From CAWCWN01 sp963799245 (GTDB taxonomy: Bacteria; Chloroflexota; Ktedonobacteria; Ktedonobacterales; Ktedonobacteraceae): a DNA stretch of 64,000 bases. The stretch covers positions 155,318 to 219,317 of the forward strand of contig CAWCWN010000002.1 in the NCBI GenBank assembly GCA_963799245.1. Direction: 5' to 3'. The first letter of the stretch is position 1. Each line of letters starts with the position of its first letter. The position numbers and the translations under genes were made by a program. A model generated the notes under the pieces. The model did no database searches, was not told the origin of the DNA, and worked only from the letters and a program-made list of their open reading frames with translations. Positions 46,009-56,146 of this stretch are shown here, one piece after another.

Positions 46009-46056
46009 CCCAGAGGGATGACATCAACAAAAAGCGCCATCCCTCTGGGATTTTTA
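46009..46056 (+). terminator. Rho-independent terminator of the small-RNA unit
   Basis: CCCAGAGGGATG (46009-46020) pairs with CATCCCTCTGGG (46038-46049), 12 bp, 17-base loop, followed by ATTTTTA. Confidence 0.88.
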
Positions 46057-46133
46057 TACCTGTGAGTTTCAGTAACTGTTAACTGGGGCTCTCCTTTCCA
46101 CTATGTGCCTCGAGCTTAGACTTCTTGATTGAG

Positions 46134-47072
46134 ATGAATATGGACGAAGTGCGAGCGGGTTCCTTTGCCACTACTGGGAACAAGCGACTGGATGTTGAAG
46201 GTTTGCTACATCAGCTTGAGACCACGTTCATTGGCCTGGATGATAGACTCATCTATCTGCCGGTTGTCACTTCAACCAACTTATTTGCGATGCAGCTGGC
46301 CAGTGAACGGCCAGAAGAAGGGGTAGTAGTACTTACTGATAGTCAAACGGCGGGTAAGGGCAGGCGGGGTCGCCGCTGGGTGGATGTGTCGGGTTGCAAT
46401 GTCCTTTCATCTACATTGCTCCGACCCCTGTTTCCACCTCACTTACTGGTAATGGTCGCCTCGCTTGCTGTCGTTCAGACAATCACAGAGACATGCGGGA
46501 TTGACGCAACCATTAAATGGCCCAATGATGTGCTTATTAATGACCGCAAAGTGGCCGGTATTTTGATAGAGACGAGCCATAACCCTACGGGTCAACTGGT
46601 TGCTATCCTTGGAATTGGTGTGAACGTCAACGGACGTATCCTCGATGTGCCTGTAGGAGCATCTCTAGTAACTTCGTATGCTCAACACTCACCCGCACGC
46701 GAGGTTCCCTTGCACCAGAACCGGTCTCCGCTGGTTACACGTGCGACAACCCTTGAAGCGGAATGTGGGCAAGTTAGTAGTCGCGAGACATTTATCGCTC
46801 GTATGTTGCGGTATATTGAGATTGATTATCTGGCGTTGCAACAGGAAGCGAAGTCAGCCCCGTTGTATGGGCTATCGGCCTCCCAGGCGCTCCGCGAACG
46901 GTGGCGCAGTTATCTATCAACGCTTGGCCGCACTATTTCGGTGCACCAGGGGGAGATCGTTAGAGCCGGTGTCGCGGAAGATGTGAATGAGAACGGAGAG
47001 TTGTTACTTCGTTGTCGTTCAGGCGAGCTCGTCAATATTACCTGGGGAGATGTAGGATATCCTGCCGGGTAG
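46134..47072 (+). CDS. birA: Biotin--[acetyl-CoA-carboxylase] ligase
   Basis: Attaches biotin to the carboxyl carrier protein through biotinyl-AMP. 'VVTSTNLFAMQLASERPEEG' then 'GKGRRGRRWVDVSGC' (the biotinyl-AMP binding G-R-G-R-R-G-R loop, first G-K here) and 'TIKWPNDVLINDRKVAGILI' with the catalytic Lys are all present. No N-terminal helix-turn-helix precedes the ligase domain, so this is a class I BirA without repressor function. The C-terminal SH3-like domain ends 'LVNITWGDVGYPAG'. Start is uncertain among TTG 46125, ATG 46134 and ATG 46140. A spacer of about 45 residues between domains is unusual. Confidence 0.93.
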   Translation: MNMDEVRAGSFATTGNKRLDVEGLLHQLETTFIGLDDRLIYLPVVTSTNLFAMQLASERPEEGVVVLTDSQTAGKGRRGRRWVDVSGCNVLSSTLLRPLFPPHLLVMVASLAVVQTITETCGIDATIKWPNDVLINDRKVAGILIETSHNPTGQLVAILGIGVNVNGRILDVPVGASLVTSYAQHSPAREVPLHQNRSPLVTRATTLEAECGQVSSRETFIARMLRYIEIDYLALQQEAKSAPLYGLSASQALRERWRSYLSTLGRTISVHQGEIVRAGVAEDVNENGELLLRCRSGELVNITWGDVGYPAG

Positions 47073-47165
47073 AAACTCGTTGTTCGTACGGATCAATGGG
47101 TGCATTTATCAAGAACTGGATCGGGTACTCCCATGCTTTCGACCAGTGCAATGAAGGGAAAAGAA

Positions 47166-47630
47166 ATGGAGACACAAGACGTATTCCTCACCGATGATGG
47201 AAGACAACATGCGATCAGCCAGCTGGAGTTATTACGCACAGCCGGACGTGCTAAAGTTGCCCAATACCTTCATGATGCCAAAGAATCGGGCGATGTTATC
47301 GACAATGCCGCCTACGAAGATGCCAAGAACCAGCAAGCGCTGCTCGAAGGGCGTATCCTGGAGTTAGAGCAGATGCTCGCGCGGGCCAAAACAATTAGTA
47401 AGGAACTTACCGATGTTGTCTCTCTGGGATCCATCGTACATTTGCGCAACAGTGATGAGCGCGAGTGTCGCTATACACTTGTTGGAGCATATGAAGCAAA
47501 TCCTGGCGCCGGGCGCATTTCCAATGAATCACCGGTTGGAAAAGCTCTGCTGGGCCATAAGGTGGGTGATATCGTCTATGCCTCAACGCCCGGAGGTGTG
47601 AAGGAGTATACCATTCTCTCCATCGATTAA
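47166..47630 (+). CDS. greA: Transcription elongation factor GreA
   Basis: Rescues backtracked RNA polymerase by stimulating transcript cleavage. 154 residues from ATG 47166, which has GAAGGGA upstream. The N-terminal coiled coil contains the acidic tip 'GDVIDNAAYEDAKNQQALLE' (the D/E-N-A-E-Y/Y-E type loop), then 'GRILELEQMLARAKTI'. The C-terminal FKBP-like domain reads 'GRISNESPVGKALLGHKVGD' and 'VKEYTILSID'. It is followed by a strong terminator and then lysS. Confidence 0.95.
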   Translation: METQDVFLTDDGRQHAISQLELLRTAGRAKVAQYLHDAKESGDVIDNAAYEDAKNQQALLEGRILELEQMLARAKTISKELTDVVSLGSIVHLRNSDERECRYTLVGAYEANPGAGRISNESPVGKALLGHKVGDIVYASTPGGVKEYTILSID

Positions 47631-47657
47631 TCCGCGCAAGCAAGCAATAGCAGCATA

Positions 47658-47692
47658 CGACCTGTGGCGCTCGGCGCCACAGGTCGATTTTT
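47658..47692 (+). terminator. Terminator after greA
   Basis: CGACCTGTGGCGC (47658-47670) and GCGCCACAGGTCG (47674-47686): 13-bp perfect stem, 3-base loop, then ATTTTTG. Confidence 0.92.
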
Positions 47693-47793
47693 GTGTAGAG
47701 TGATGTTGCGGCGCACCTGCGCCACTATCTACCCAGAGACAAAAAACAGTGTTACAATGGTGGGCAAAATAAGTTGGAGAAGAAGGAACAAGT

Positions 47794-49271
47794 ATGCCAG
47801 ATGAACGTGAGGCGCGTTTGCAGCGCCTATTCACTTTGCGGGAAGAGGGGATCAATCCCTATCCCAATCGCGTGCAGCGCACGCATACAATTGCACAGGT
47901 TCTGCAACATTTCGATGAATGGCAGGGGCCTGAGAACTCTTTTACCCTGGTGGGGCGTATTCGCTCAAAGCGTAGACAGGGCAAGATAGCCTTTTTCAGC
48001 ATAGAAGATGGCAGCGGGAGCATCCAGTTATTCTTTCAGTTCAATGAAATTGGCGAGGAGAACTACAACTCCCTCAAGCTCCTGGATGTCGGTGACTTTA
48101 TCCAGGTCAGCGGCTTTCTCTTTCGCACAACGACCGGGGAGCGCTCACTGCATGTGCGGGAATTTCGCATCCTCGCCAAGGGGCTGCGCCCTTTACCAGA
48201 AAAGTACCATGGCCTGGAGGATAAGGAGATTCGCCAGCGCAAGCGCTACCTGGATTTGATCGCCAATGGTGACGAAGCCAGGCAGATCTTTATTACGCGC
48301 AGCCGCACGATTTCGGCTATGCGTCGCTACCTGGACGCTCAGGGCTTCATCGAAGTTGAGACGCCTGTGCTGCAGCCCCTGTATGGTGGAGCGACTGCTC
48401 GGCCGTTCATCACGCACCACAACGCTCTTGACCGTAATTTGTACCTGCGTATCGCTGTTGAACTCTATCTCAAGCGTCTGATAGTAGGGGGTTTTGAGCG
48501 TGTGTACGAGATCGGGCGCAATTTTCGCAATGAGGGCATTGATCGCAGCCACAATCCTGAATTTACGATGATGGAATGTTACCAGGCCTATGCCGATTAT
48601 CAAGATATCATGGTTCTGGTCGAAGAGATGATTCACTTTATCGCTCTGGAGGTAAAAGGAACCCCCGTTATCACCTACCAGGGCACACAGATCGACCTGA
48701 CTCCCCCCTGGCGGCGTTGGCGGCTGCTCGATGCCATTGCAAAGTTTACAGGTGTTGAGGTGGAGCGCTATCCTGATCGCGAGAGTCTGGCGGTTGCCAT
48801 GCGGGCCAGGGGCTATGAGGCTGACCCAAATTTAAGCCGCGGGCATTTGATCGACGACCTGATGAAGGCCATGTTCCGCCAGGGCATCCCCGAACTCCGC
48901 CAGGCCCTCTTTCTGACAGATTATCCACGTGATGTCTCGCCTCTGGCAAAGGACCATGTTGAGGTTGCGGGCCTCGTCGATCGTTTCAGCCGTTTATCGG
49001 TGGTCTGGAGTGTGGCAATGCTTTTACCGAGCTGAACGATCCGCTCGACCAGCGCGCGCGCTTTGAGGATCAGATGCGCCAGCGCGCCCAGGGTGATGAC
49101 GAAGCCCAGGTGCTGGATGAAGATTTCCTCGAGGCCCTGGAGGTAGGCATGCCGCCTACTGGTGGGCTGGGCATCGGCATCGATCGTATTGTTATGCTCA
49201 TGGCAGACCAGGAATCAATCCGCGATGTTATTCTCTTTCCCACCTTGCGTAAAAGCGCCGATGAAGCATAA
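47794..49271 (+). CDS. lysS: Lysyl-tRNA synthetase, one frameshift
   Basis: Class II LysRS, about 492 residues if rejoined. The OB-fold anticodon domain contains 'FTLVGRIRSKRRQGKIAFFS'. Motif 1 is in 'SAMRRYLDAQGFIEVETPVL', motif 2 in 'RVYEIGRNFRNEGIDRSHNP' and motif 3 'MPPTGGLGIGIDRIVMLMAD' is in a different frame after a break near 48990. The other frame supplies 'FIGGLECGNAFTELNDPLDQ', which the first frame reads as nonsense ('LSVVWSVAMLLPS'). Essential gene, so a sequencing indel is likely. It ends ten bases before a hairpin and is followed by tRNA-Val. Confidence 0.95.
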
Positions 49272-49276
49272 CAAAG

Positions 49277-49313
49277 TTTTGGAGCTGCGGCCCGCCAGGC
49301 CGCAGCTCCAAAA
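49277..49313 (+). terminator. Terminator after lysS
   Basis: TTTTGGAGCTGCGGC (49277-49291) and GCCGCAGCTCCAAAA (49299-49313) pair over 15 bases. The A/T ends make it function in either direction. Confidence 0.75.
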
Positions 49314-49316
49314 TGC

Positions 49317-49345
49317 TTGACATTCTGGGGGCTGAATGCTATAGT
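49317..49345 (+). promoter_or_regulatory. Promoter of tRNA-Val
   Basis: TTGACA, 17 bases, TATAGT, ending 22 bases before the tRNA. Strong promoter, as expected for a tRNA gene. Confidence 0.75.
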
Positions 49346-49366
49346 TGCTTCTGTTAGCAACGCCAA

Positions 49367-49438
49367 GGGCGCTTAGCTCAGCGGGAGAGCGCTTCGTTCA
49401 CACCGAAGAGGCCACTGGTTCGATCCCAGTAGCGCCCA
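49367..49438 (+). tRNA. tRNA-Val (CAC)
   Basis: A full cloverleaf: acceptor GGGCGCT/AGCGCCC, D arm with TAGCTCAGCGGGAGAGC, anticodon stem CTTCG/CGAAG with loop TTCACAC (anticodon CAC, reading GTG), T arm with GGTTCGATCCC and discriminator A. The 3' CCA is not encoded. The whole was read by eye; a covariance search would confirm it. Confidence 0.93.
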
Positions 49439-49564
49439 TTCACCTTCCCATACCCCGTCACCGATCTGCGACGCCCTCCACTATCCCTTTCCAGCACGTC
49501 TCTTGTGACTTTGTGATATATTTAATTTGACATAATTAAGGTGTATTCTTGCTGACCTGGAACA

Positions 49565-50209
49565 ATGACGCATAATCTTGATACACAACAACAACAACTG
49601 ATTGCATCCTTACGTAGTGCTGGTATAGCTGATGAGCGTTTGCTCGCGGTGATAGCCTCTACACCACGCGAAGTATTCGTCGATCAGGCCCAACGCAACC
49701 TGGCCTATGCTGACCAGGCCCTGCCCATCGGTTTGGGGCAGACCATTTCGCAGCCTCTGATGGTCGCATTGATGACCCAGGCTCTGCAGCCTGGTGGGCA
49801 GGAGCGGATACTGGAGATAGGAACCGGCTCTGGCTACCAGACTGCGATTCTGGCCCGTTTAGCTGCACACGTCTTTAGCGTCGAGCGACATCAAGCGCTG
49901 GCGTTTCAGGCCGCGCAGCATTTAACGCAGCTGGGGCTGCAAAACACCTCTCTCTTTGTGGGTGATGGCTCACTTGGTTGGCCCGCTGCGGCCCCTTATG
50001 ATCGTATTCTGGTGACCGCTGCGGCTCCCAGCATTCCCGCTCAGCTTGTCGAGCAGCTCGTAACATGGGGCATCCTAGTTATTCCCGTTGGTGGCCACGA
50101 GCGCCAGCAGCTGCTCGTGGTTCACCGGGCGCCCTGGGGACCAGAGATACGTTCCCTTGGTGGATGCGTATTTGTGCCTTTGGTTGGTGAAAAAGGCTGG
50201 AGCGAGTAA
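49565..50209 (+). CDS. pcm: Protein-L-isoaspartate O-methyltransferase
   Basis: Repairs isoaspartyl residues by SAM-dependent methylation; 214 residues, normal for bacterial PIMT. 'LPIGLGQTISQPLMVALMTQ' (substrate loop), 'ILEIGTGSGYQTAILARLAA' (SAM motif I), 'VFSVERHQALA' and 'DRILVTAAAPSIPAQLVEQL' are all family hallmarks. The ATG has only a weak ribosome site (TGGA). It stands alone behind the tRNA. Confidence 0.94.
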   Translation: MTHNLDTQQQQLIASLRSAGIADERLLAVIASTPREVFVDQAQRNLAYADQALPIGLGQTISQPLMVALMTQALQPGGQERILEIGTGSGYQTAILARLAAHVFSVERHQALAFQAAQHLTQLGLQNTSLFVGDGSLGWPAAAPYDRILVTAAAPSIPAQLVEQLVTWGILVIPVGGHERQQLLVVHRAPWGPEIRSLGGCVFVPLVGEKGWSE

Positions 50210-50299
50210 AAAGAGCCAATAGCTTGAATTTTTAAGGTATAATAGTAGAAGCCGAAACTGTTCCTTACCTGATGATCACAGGGGTGCAAGGAGGTATAC

Positions 50300-50818
50300 A
50301 TGCCAGTTGTCTCGCACAACATACACATTATAAATTCTGTGGGTATAGTAGTGTTGTTACTGTTATGGATTATCTTGTTTGAGGGCGCGCATGTGTTGAT
50401 GACTCTCCTGCGCCACGGACCCCTCATCGGGTGGGCCGTCAGTCCCCTGGGAGTCACGGTTATGTTTTTACATGAACCTTCTCTGTTTTACATCTGGCTC
50501 AATGTACTTTTCCCGGCGCTGGTTTCGGGCTCCGTCCTCTATGCAGGACTTTTTACCGTCCTATCCCCTATCTCCCTTCCTCATTATCCGCTCCTTGAAG
50601 GGGCGTTGATTCTGGTTGGCGTTCTTCTCACCAGCACGCTAGATTTTGTGAATGCTTTACGCGATGTGCATTATCCTCTCTGGGGCGAAGCACGTATTTT
50701 ACGCAGCATCTATGCGCTGCGCGCGAGTTGGGCCTCGATTCACTTTACGCCCTTTGGTCTCTCCTATTTGCATGATCACTTTGGCGCGAATCCGACGGAC
50801 CTGCTGCAGGCCATGTGA
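50300..50818 (+). CDS. Small integral membrane protein, unknown
   Basis: 172 residues with about three or four transmembrane helices: 'VGIVVLLLLWIILFEGAHVL', then a helix near 60-95, and 'LLEGALILVGVLLTSTLDF'. The C-terminal 55 residues are soluble. AAGGAGG is 5 bases before the ATG, and TATAAT occurs at about 50237. No family recognised. It converges with the sensor kinase gene, 59 bases between stops. Confidence 0.7.
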   Translation: MPVVSHNIHIINSVGIVVLLLLWIILFEGAHVLMTLLRHGPLIGWAVSPLGVTVMFLHEPSLFYIWLNVLFPALVSGSVLYAGLFTVLSPISLPHYPLLEGALILVGVLLTSTLDFVNALRDVHYPLWGEARILRSIYALRASWASIHFTPFGLSYLHDHFGANPTDLLQAM

Positions 50819-50877
50819 GGACTTGCCGCACCGCAGGCGCAGCGATGCACGAAATGGATGGGAGTAATAAAGTTGGG

Positions 50878-52645
50878 CTACCACTGCGGTGGGTTTTTAG
50901 GCAGTGTAAACGACAATGTGCAGCCCAGCTTGGAATTATTGCTGACCCAGATCTGGCCGCCGTGGCCCTCGACGATGGCTCTGGCGACATAAAGTCCCAG
51001 TCCGATGCCTGAGTACTGGCGACTGGCTGTATTACTCACGCGGTAGAAACGTTCAAAAATGTGGTCGAGATAGGTGGCACTTATGCCGATGCCCTGGTCA
51101 ATGACGCTGATCTGGTAGCCGCCTGCGTACTCAAGCAATTGGACGTTGATCTGACCACCGTGTGGTGAGTACTTTACGGCATTGTCTAAAATGTTACCGA
51201 TAACCTGAGCTATACGCGCCTGGTCGGCGACGATTTTTGTATCCTGGACCTGGATATCCAGCGAAATGCTGTGCTCTTCCGAGCTTACCTGGACCGAATG
51301 GACGCATGCGGCGAGAACATCGGCCAGGTAAAAGCTGCTACCTTGCAGGTGCAGCTTTCCCCATTGCACGCGCGAGAGGTCGAGCAGGTCATTTACCAGG
51401 CGTTCCAGGTGTTCGGCCTGGCTCTGTACGATATTCAGGCTTCTGATGTCATAGGCTTCGGGGGGCTCCGCGCTACCTGCGCCTGCTGGACTGACTCACA
51501 AATTTCTCCTGGCGCGCTTTGCGCAGGCGTCGCTCAATGCGCCTGATGAGATGCTGCGTATAGCCTTTAATAGCCGTTAAAGGCGTGCGTAACTCATGCG
51601 AGACCACGGAGACGAATTCATCTTTGAGTTTTTCGATCTGTTTTTGTGAAGTCACGTCATTGAGTACGGCGACCGCACCGATTGGTCGCGGCAGAGGCTG
51701 GCTGGCATCATGCAAAGGCGCTGCGCTAATGTTGAGCGTCAGGGGGACAAATTCACCCTCTTCGCCTGCGATCAATTCCTGGTTCATGACGGTTTGCCCC
51801 GCCAGAGCCTGATCTACGATTTCAGCCAGTGTATGCAGCCACGCGACATCGCTGCTCTGCGCCAGGATATCCAGGGGGATATCTGGCTTGAGATCAAGCT
51901 GGACCTGTTCCAATAGATGCTGCGCTGAATTGTTGAGAAGTGTAATCGCACCACGCTCATCCGTGATGAGCAGCCCTTCCGCCATGCTGCTGATGATCAA
52001 CTCGAGGCGTTGTCGCCCGAGCTCCGCCTGGCGCCAGAGGGCGTGTTCCCGTTCACGCAGACGAACATTCTCGAGTGCGACCGCCGCATAGTCCGCGATC
52101 ATCGTCGTTAATTTGAGCAGTTCGGTATCGAATGTGCCTGCGTGTTCATCAAACAGACTTAACATGCCCACAATACGATTTTCAACCGTCAGAGGGATGT
52201 TGAGGCAGGCACCTATCTCTGAGCCGCCTTCTGTATGCGACTTCCCGGCGGTAGAAAGTTCATCGGGCGCATCAAGGTAGGAAGCGCTGGCCAGTTCTTC
52301 GACATTGAGATGAGGGAAATCGATGACGCTGGCGGCGCTGGCGATGCGCTTAATCATGGCCTGTAAAAAAGCCTCATTGAGCGGATAGCAGGGGATAATG
52401 AACAGGTCAAAGGGATCATCTTTCAGCAGAATAGTGCAGGCTGAAAAACTGTAAAGCTCCTGTAAAGCTGCTAGCAGCGCCCGGTGGACTTGAAAGCGAT
52501 CTATCGCAGCTACAAAACGCTTACCAATGGTGTTGAGGTATTCCATCTCCTGGCGAATAGCCGCTACGCGGTCGCTCATTTGTATGTGTGAGGAGTGATA
52601 CGCGCTTTCTGTCAAGCTGGTTTCTGCCTGCACGCTGCTCTCCAT
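50878..52645 (-). CDS. GAF-PAS sensor histidine kinase, one frameshift
   Basis: Soluble kinase of about 589 residues. GAF domain (about 30-190), PAS ('GLLITDERGAITLLNNSAQH', about 215-330), HisKA with 'DEFVSVVSHELRTPLTAIKG', then a break near 51480 (first frame ends 'KFVSQSSRRR'). The other frame continues 'LVNDLLDLSRVQWGKLHLQG' and the ATPase domain 'QVIGNILDNAVKYSPHGGQI', 'VIDQGIGIS' and 'GIGLGLYVARAIVEGHGGQI' to 50878. No response regulator is adjacent. A small gene lies 14 bases upstream and is likely cotranscribed. Confidence 0.88.
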
Positions 52646-52659
52646 GTGACCTGATTTCC

Positions 52660-53038
52660 CTAGTGCAGTTGTTTCAACTGGAGCATAACTTCATCGTGGA
52701 TATGGTGGCGCAATCAGATCACCTGTTAGTTCCTTCAGCCCGGCAAAACACTCCTGTAACAGGGCATCGAATCCCGCCGCCAATTCAACGCTGGTGACTC
52801 CACTCAATTGCTCTTGCATAATTGCTGGAACAACATCAGTGTAAGGCGTCATGATAAGAAAATGAAGAAATGGATAGGTGCTAGGAGACACGTTTAGCGG
52901 CGCCTTGCACCAGGACACGGGTCGTGACTTTCCCTAAGAAAGGGGTAACCCTATCGTCAATCAACCGCAAGACTTCAGGTACGCTTCAGCGATCTGCTCA
53001 CGGGAGGTGGAAGAGGAGTGATCGGACATATTTGTCAT
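52660..53038 (-). pseudogene. Small soluble protein gene upstream of sensor kinase, frameshifted
   Basis: Starts at ATG 53038 with GGGAG upstream, reads 'MTNMSDHSSSTSREQIAEAY' then 'LKSCG', and meets TGA. Other frames continue with 'PEVLRLIDDRVTPFLGKVTT', then 'TPYTDVVPAIMQEQLSGVTS' and 'VELAAGFDALLQECFAGLKE', and finally 'HDEVMLQLKQLH' with a stop at 52660. All pieces have coding character, so about three indels split a protein of roughly 125 residues. I do not recognise the family. Its position directly before the kinase suggests a regulatory partner. Confidence 0.5.
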
Positions 53039-53249
53039 ATGCTTCTCCCTTCACTAAATTGGCATTTCTCTCGTAACTTATTATAGCATAGTTCGAATGC
53101 ATATTGTAAGTGGCTAGTACTTGGTTATGTATTTTACATGAGTTCTGCACGCGCCTGCATTTCCCGCATATAGGACGATACAGGGCTCTCTCTGAGTCAG
53201 GGTATGACAAATTACCTATAGTGGCGCTGAGCATTGCTTACAAACAACC

Positions 53250-55867
53250 TTATGCGCCGCTGAAGATGCGCGCCAACCAGAGGCGGAAGCGGCGTAGGAG
53301 AGATGGGCGATTGGCATCGTAGTCCGCCGCCATCTCGATCAAGCGTTGGCGTCCCGCCTCTTTTCTGGCGATAGCCTCCTCGGCTTCTTCTTGAACGGCG
53401 TAGCGTTCGCGTTGCTCATCGATCGCGCGCGCGAAATGCTCCGGCCGTATCATGAAAGGAGTGCGAGGCCGGGGGCCATGCTGCCCTGACTCACTGGTCT
53501 CGGCAGCCTCGGATCCCTGGCTTGATGGCGTCTCCTGTGTCGTGGTCCCTTCCCCGCCGGGCTGCCTCTGTGACCTGGACGCGGCCCATGGATAGTTTGG
53601 GGGCGATCCAATCGCGCAGAGCCAGCAGGGAGGCGCGCCGGCAGATTGCTTCGATGTCGGCGCCGCTGCGTCCGGGGGTCAGGCTCGCCAGTTCCTCCAT
53701 GGTGATCTCCGAGCGCGAGCGGCTTACCGACGCGTATGAACGGTAAAGATGGCCGGCGTTCTTCTTCGTTGGGATAGTCAGCTCGACGACAAGGTCGAAG
53801 CGACCTGGCCGCAGCAGAGCGGGATCGATCAGTTCGAGACGGTTGGTGGCCGCCAGCACGATGACTCCTTCACGCCCTTCGATGCCATCCATCTCTGTGA
53901 GCAGCTGGGCGATCACGCGATTGCCCACCTGCCCATCGACCTCACCGCCACTGCGGCGAGGCGCCAGTGCATCGAGTTCATCGAAGAAGACAATACAGGG
54001 TGCCGCCTGTTTGGCGAGCCGGAAGACTTCGCGAATGCCCTTTTCCGACTCGCCGACCCACTTGGAGAGCAGTTCGGGTCCCTTGATGGAGATGAAAGCT
54101 GGCCTCACATTGATGCGCCAGCGCGCGCGCGATCAGCGTCTTGCCTGATCCGGGAGGGCCCGCCAGCAGGACGCCGCGCGGCGCTTCCACTTTGGCATTA
54201 GCGTAGACCTCTGGATAACGCAATGGCCATTCAACGCCCTCCGTGAGTAGATCTTTGGCCTGCCCCAGCCCGCCGATGTCATCCCATGTTGTTTCACTTA
54301 CCTCGACGTAGACCTCACGCGTCGTTGATGGCTCGATCTCACGTAAGGCCGCCTGGAAATCGGCCATGGTGATATTCAGGTTTACCAGCGTTTCATATGG
54401 GATATACCCGCGTTGGTAATCGATATGCGGCAGGACGCGGCGCAGGGCGATCATGGCCGCCTCCCGGCACAGCGCCTCCAGGTCGGCGCCCACAAAGCCT
54501 GGCGTGAGTTGTGCCAGGCGCGCGAAGTCGATGTCGTTGCCCAGTGCCGCATCTTTACTATGGATGCGGAGTATCTCCGTGCGTCCGCGCACATCGGGCA
54601 CGCGCAGGGATATCTCGCGATCAAAGCGACCAGGACGACGCAGAGCGGGATCAAGGGCATTGGGCTGGTTGGTGGCGCCAATCAGCACCACCTGACCGCG
54701 TGAGGCCATGCCATCCATAAGGGCCAGCAACTGGCCCACAATGCGTCGCTCCACCTCGCCGCCGGTCTCGGCGCGTTTTGGCGCCAGGGCATCTAATTCA
54801 TCTATGAAAATGATACTTGGCGCCCGCCGCTGGGCCTCCTGGAAAACACTGCGCAGGCGTGACTCACTCTCACCATAGAATTTATTGATAATTTCAGGGC
54901 CATTAATGATAAAGAAGGCCGCGTTCGTCTCGGCCGCCACGACACGAGCGATCAGGGTTTTACCGGTTCCTGGCGGACCATAGAGGAGCACGCCCTTGGG
55001 TGGTTCAACGCCAAGGCGATCAAAGACCGCTGGATATTTCAAAGGTAATTCGATCATTTCTCTGATGCGCTGCAGCTCTTTACCCAGGCCGCCGATATCT
55101 TCATAGCTGACGCGTCCGGGGGCTCCATTGGCCGCGCCTCTTGCCTGGGCGCGTACAATCGTGCCCGCCTGTACCAGCACGGCTTCGACATCCGCGATGG
55201 GCTGGGGTTGCACAGGGGGTATAACGGCAGAGGTGAGATCGCCGCTGTTTTTCTTCTGATGAATCGTATAGCTCGGGGTGGCTGGAGTTGTGCTGATGAT
55301 CAGGAATTCGCGCGGAGCAGCCCCTGGAGTTCCCACTCGCAACAGATCGCCTATGGTCACGGGGAGACCTACCAGGTAGCGGGCGATATACTGGAGATCG
55401 CTCTCTTGAATGGGCGCTCCCCCGCTGAGCGGCAGGAGCGTGATCTTCTCGGCGACCCGCACTTTAGCCTTGCGAATACTGATGCGCTCGCCAAGGCCTG
55501 AAGCGCTGTTCTGGCGCACCTGGCTGTCCATCTGGATGGTCTGCTGGCCACGGTCCACGATGGCGCTGGGCACTACTTTCGCGGCTGTGGTGCGCGAACC
55601 CGTGATAAGGACGATATCTCCAGGCTGGCAGCCAAGGCGCGCCATATCGCCGGGATCAATGCGCGCGACCCCGCGCCCAACTTGAAAGCCCTCGATGACA
55701 ACAAGCTGGACGTTCTCGACGATCTTTGCAGCTTCAGCCCGAGCATCGGGGGTTGTGCCAGGGCCGCTATCGCTGTTAGAGACATTCTCCTCGGGGAGCT
55801 TGCCAGTGGTTGCCGTGGTAGTGGTCGCTGTTGGATCGTTGCCCGTTGAGCTACGTACTTCCTCCAT
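53250..55867 (-). CDS. CDC48/VCP-like AAA+ ATPase, frameshifted
   Basis: Double AAA ATPase of about 870 residues. An N-terminal Thr/Ser-rich head leads to a CDC48 N domain ('GRGVARIDPGDMARLGCQPG'). D1 has 'VLLYGPPGTGKTLIARVVAA', 'APSIIFIDELDALAPKR' and 'RRPGRFDREI'; D2 has 'VLLAGPPGSGKTLIARALAH' before a break near 54100, then 'FISIKGPELLSKWVGESEKG', 'CIVFFDELDALAPRRSGG' and 'DPALLRPGRFDLVV'. A second break near 53560 joins a hydrophilic linker to 'FMIRPEHFARAIDEQRERYA' and the end at 53250. Unfoldase for protein quality control, by family. Divergent from ftsH, 280 bases apart. The final segment could also be a separate 67-residue gene. Confidence 0.88.
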
Positions 55868-56146
55868 ACATCTCCTCTTCCCTCTCGCTGAAATGAGATG
55901 GTAATTATCGGATTATGAATACCTTATACATCTACGCTGGGGCGCTAAAAAAGTTGCCTAATGGTACTAGTTTCAAGCAACCTAGGTGCATATGCTTGAT
56001 TACCTGTACTTTAATACGCTATACTACCTTCATATTGTTAACTTGAAGCGCAATGATGTGTAAAGACATAGCAAGAAACACATGCCTCCGCATTCCGTAT
56101 TTGTACTTCTGGATGTCCTAAACATAGAAGGGTGTAACGATACTGC

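Larger units (their letters stand above)
45855..46056 (+). ncRNA. Candidate structured small RNA or peptide-coding leader transcript
   Basis: A roughly 200-base unit bounded by a consensus promoter and a strong terminator. CGCTGCACAGGCA (45891-45903) and TGCCTGTGCAGCG (45992-46004) are perfect 13-base inverted repeats that would close a large domain. Inside lies the perfect palindrome TCGACGCTAGCGTCGA (about 45941-45956) and a near-palindrome around 45978-45991. Two small reading frames with a strong AAAGGAGG site also lie in it. It does not match tmRNA, SRP RNA, RNase P or T-box motifs that I can recognise. The long closing helix recalls 6S-like RNAs, but that is only a resemblance. Confidence 0.5.

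Noticed and set aside
45855..46056. T-box or known riboswitch upstream of birA
   Set aside because: No T-box motif, no biotin-related conserved leader known to me, and a terminator plus a 75-base gap separate it from birA.
53250..53453. Independent 67-residue gene downstream of the CDC48-like ATPase
   Set aside because: Its frame is open upstream through a hydrophilic linker right up to the ATPase D2 domain, and 'RPEHFARAI' resembles the usual C-terminal helix of CDC48 proteins; treated as part of the same gene, with the alternative noted.
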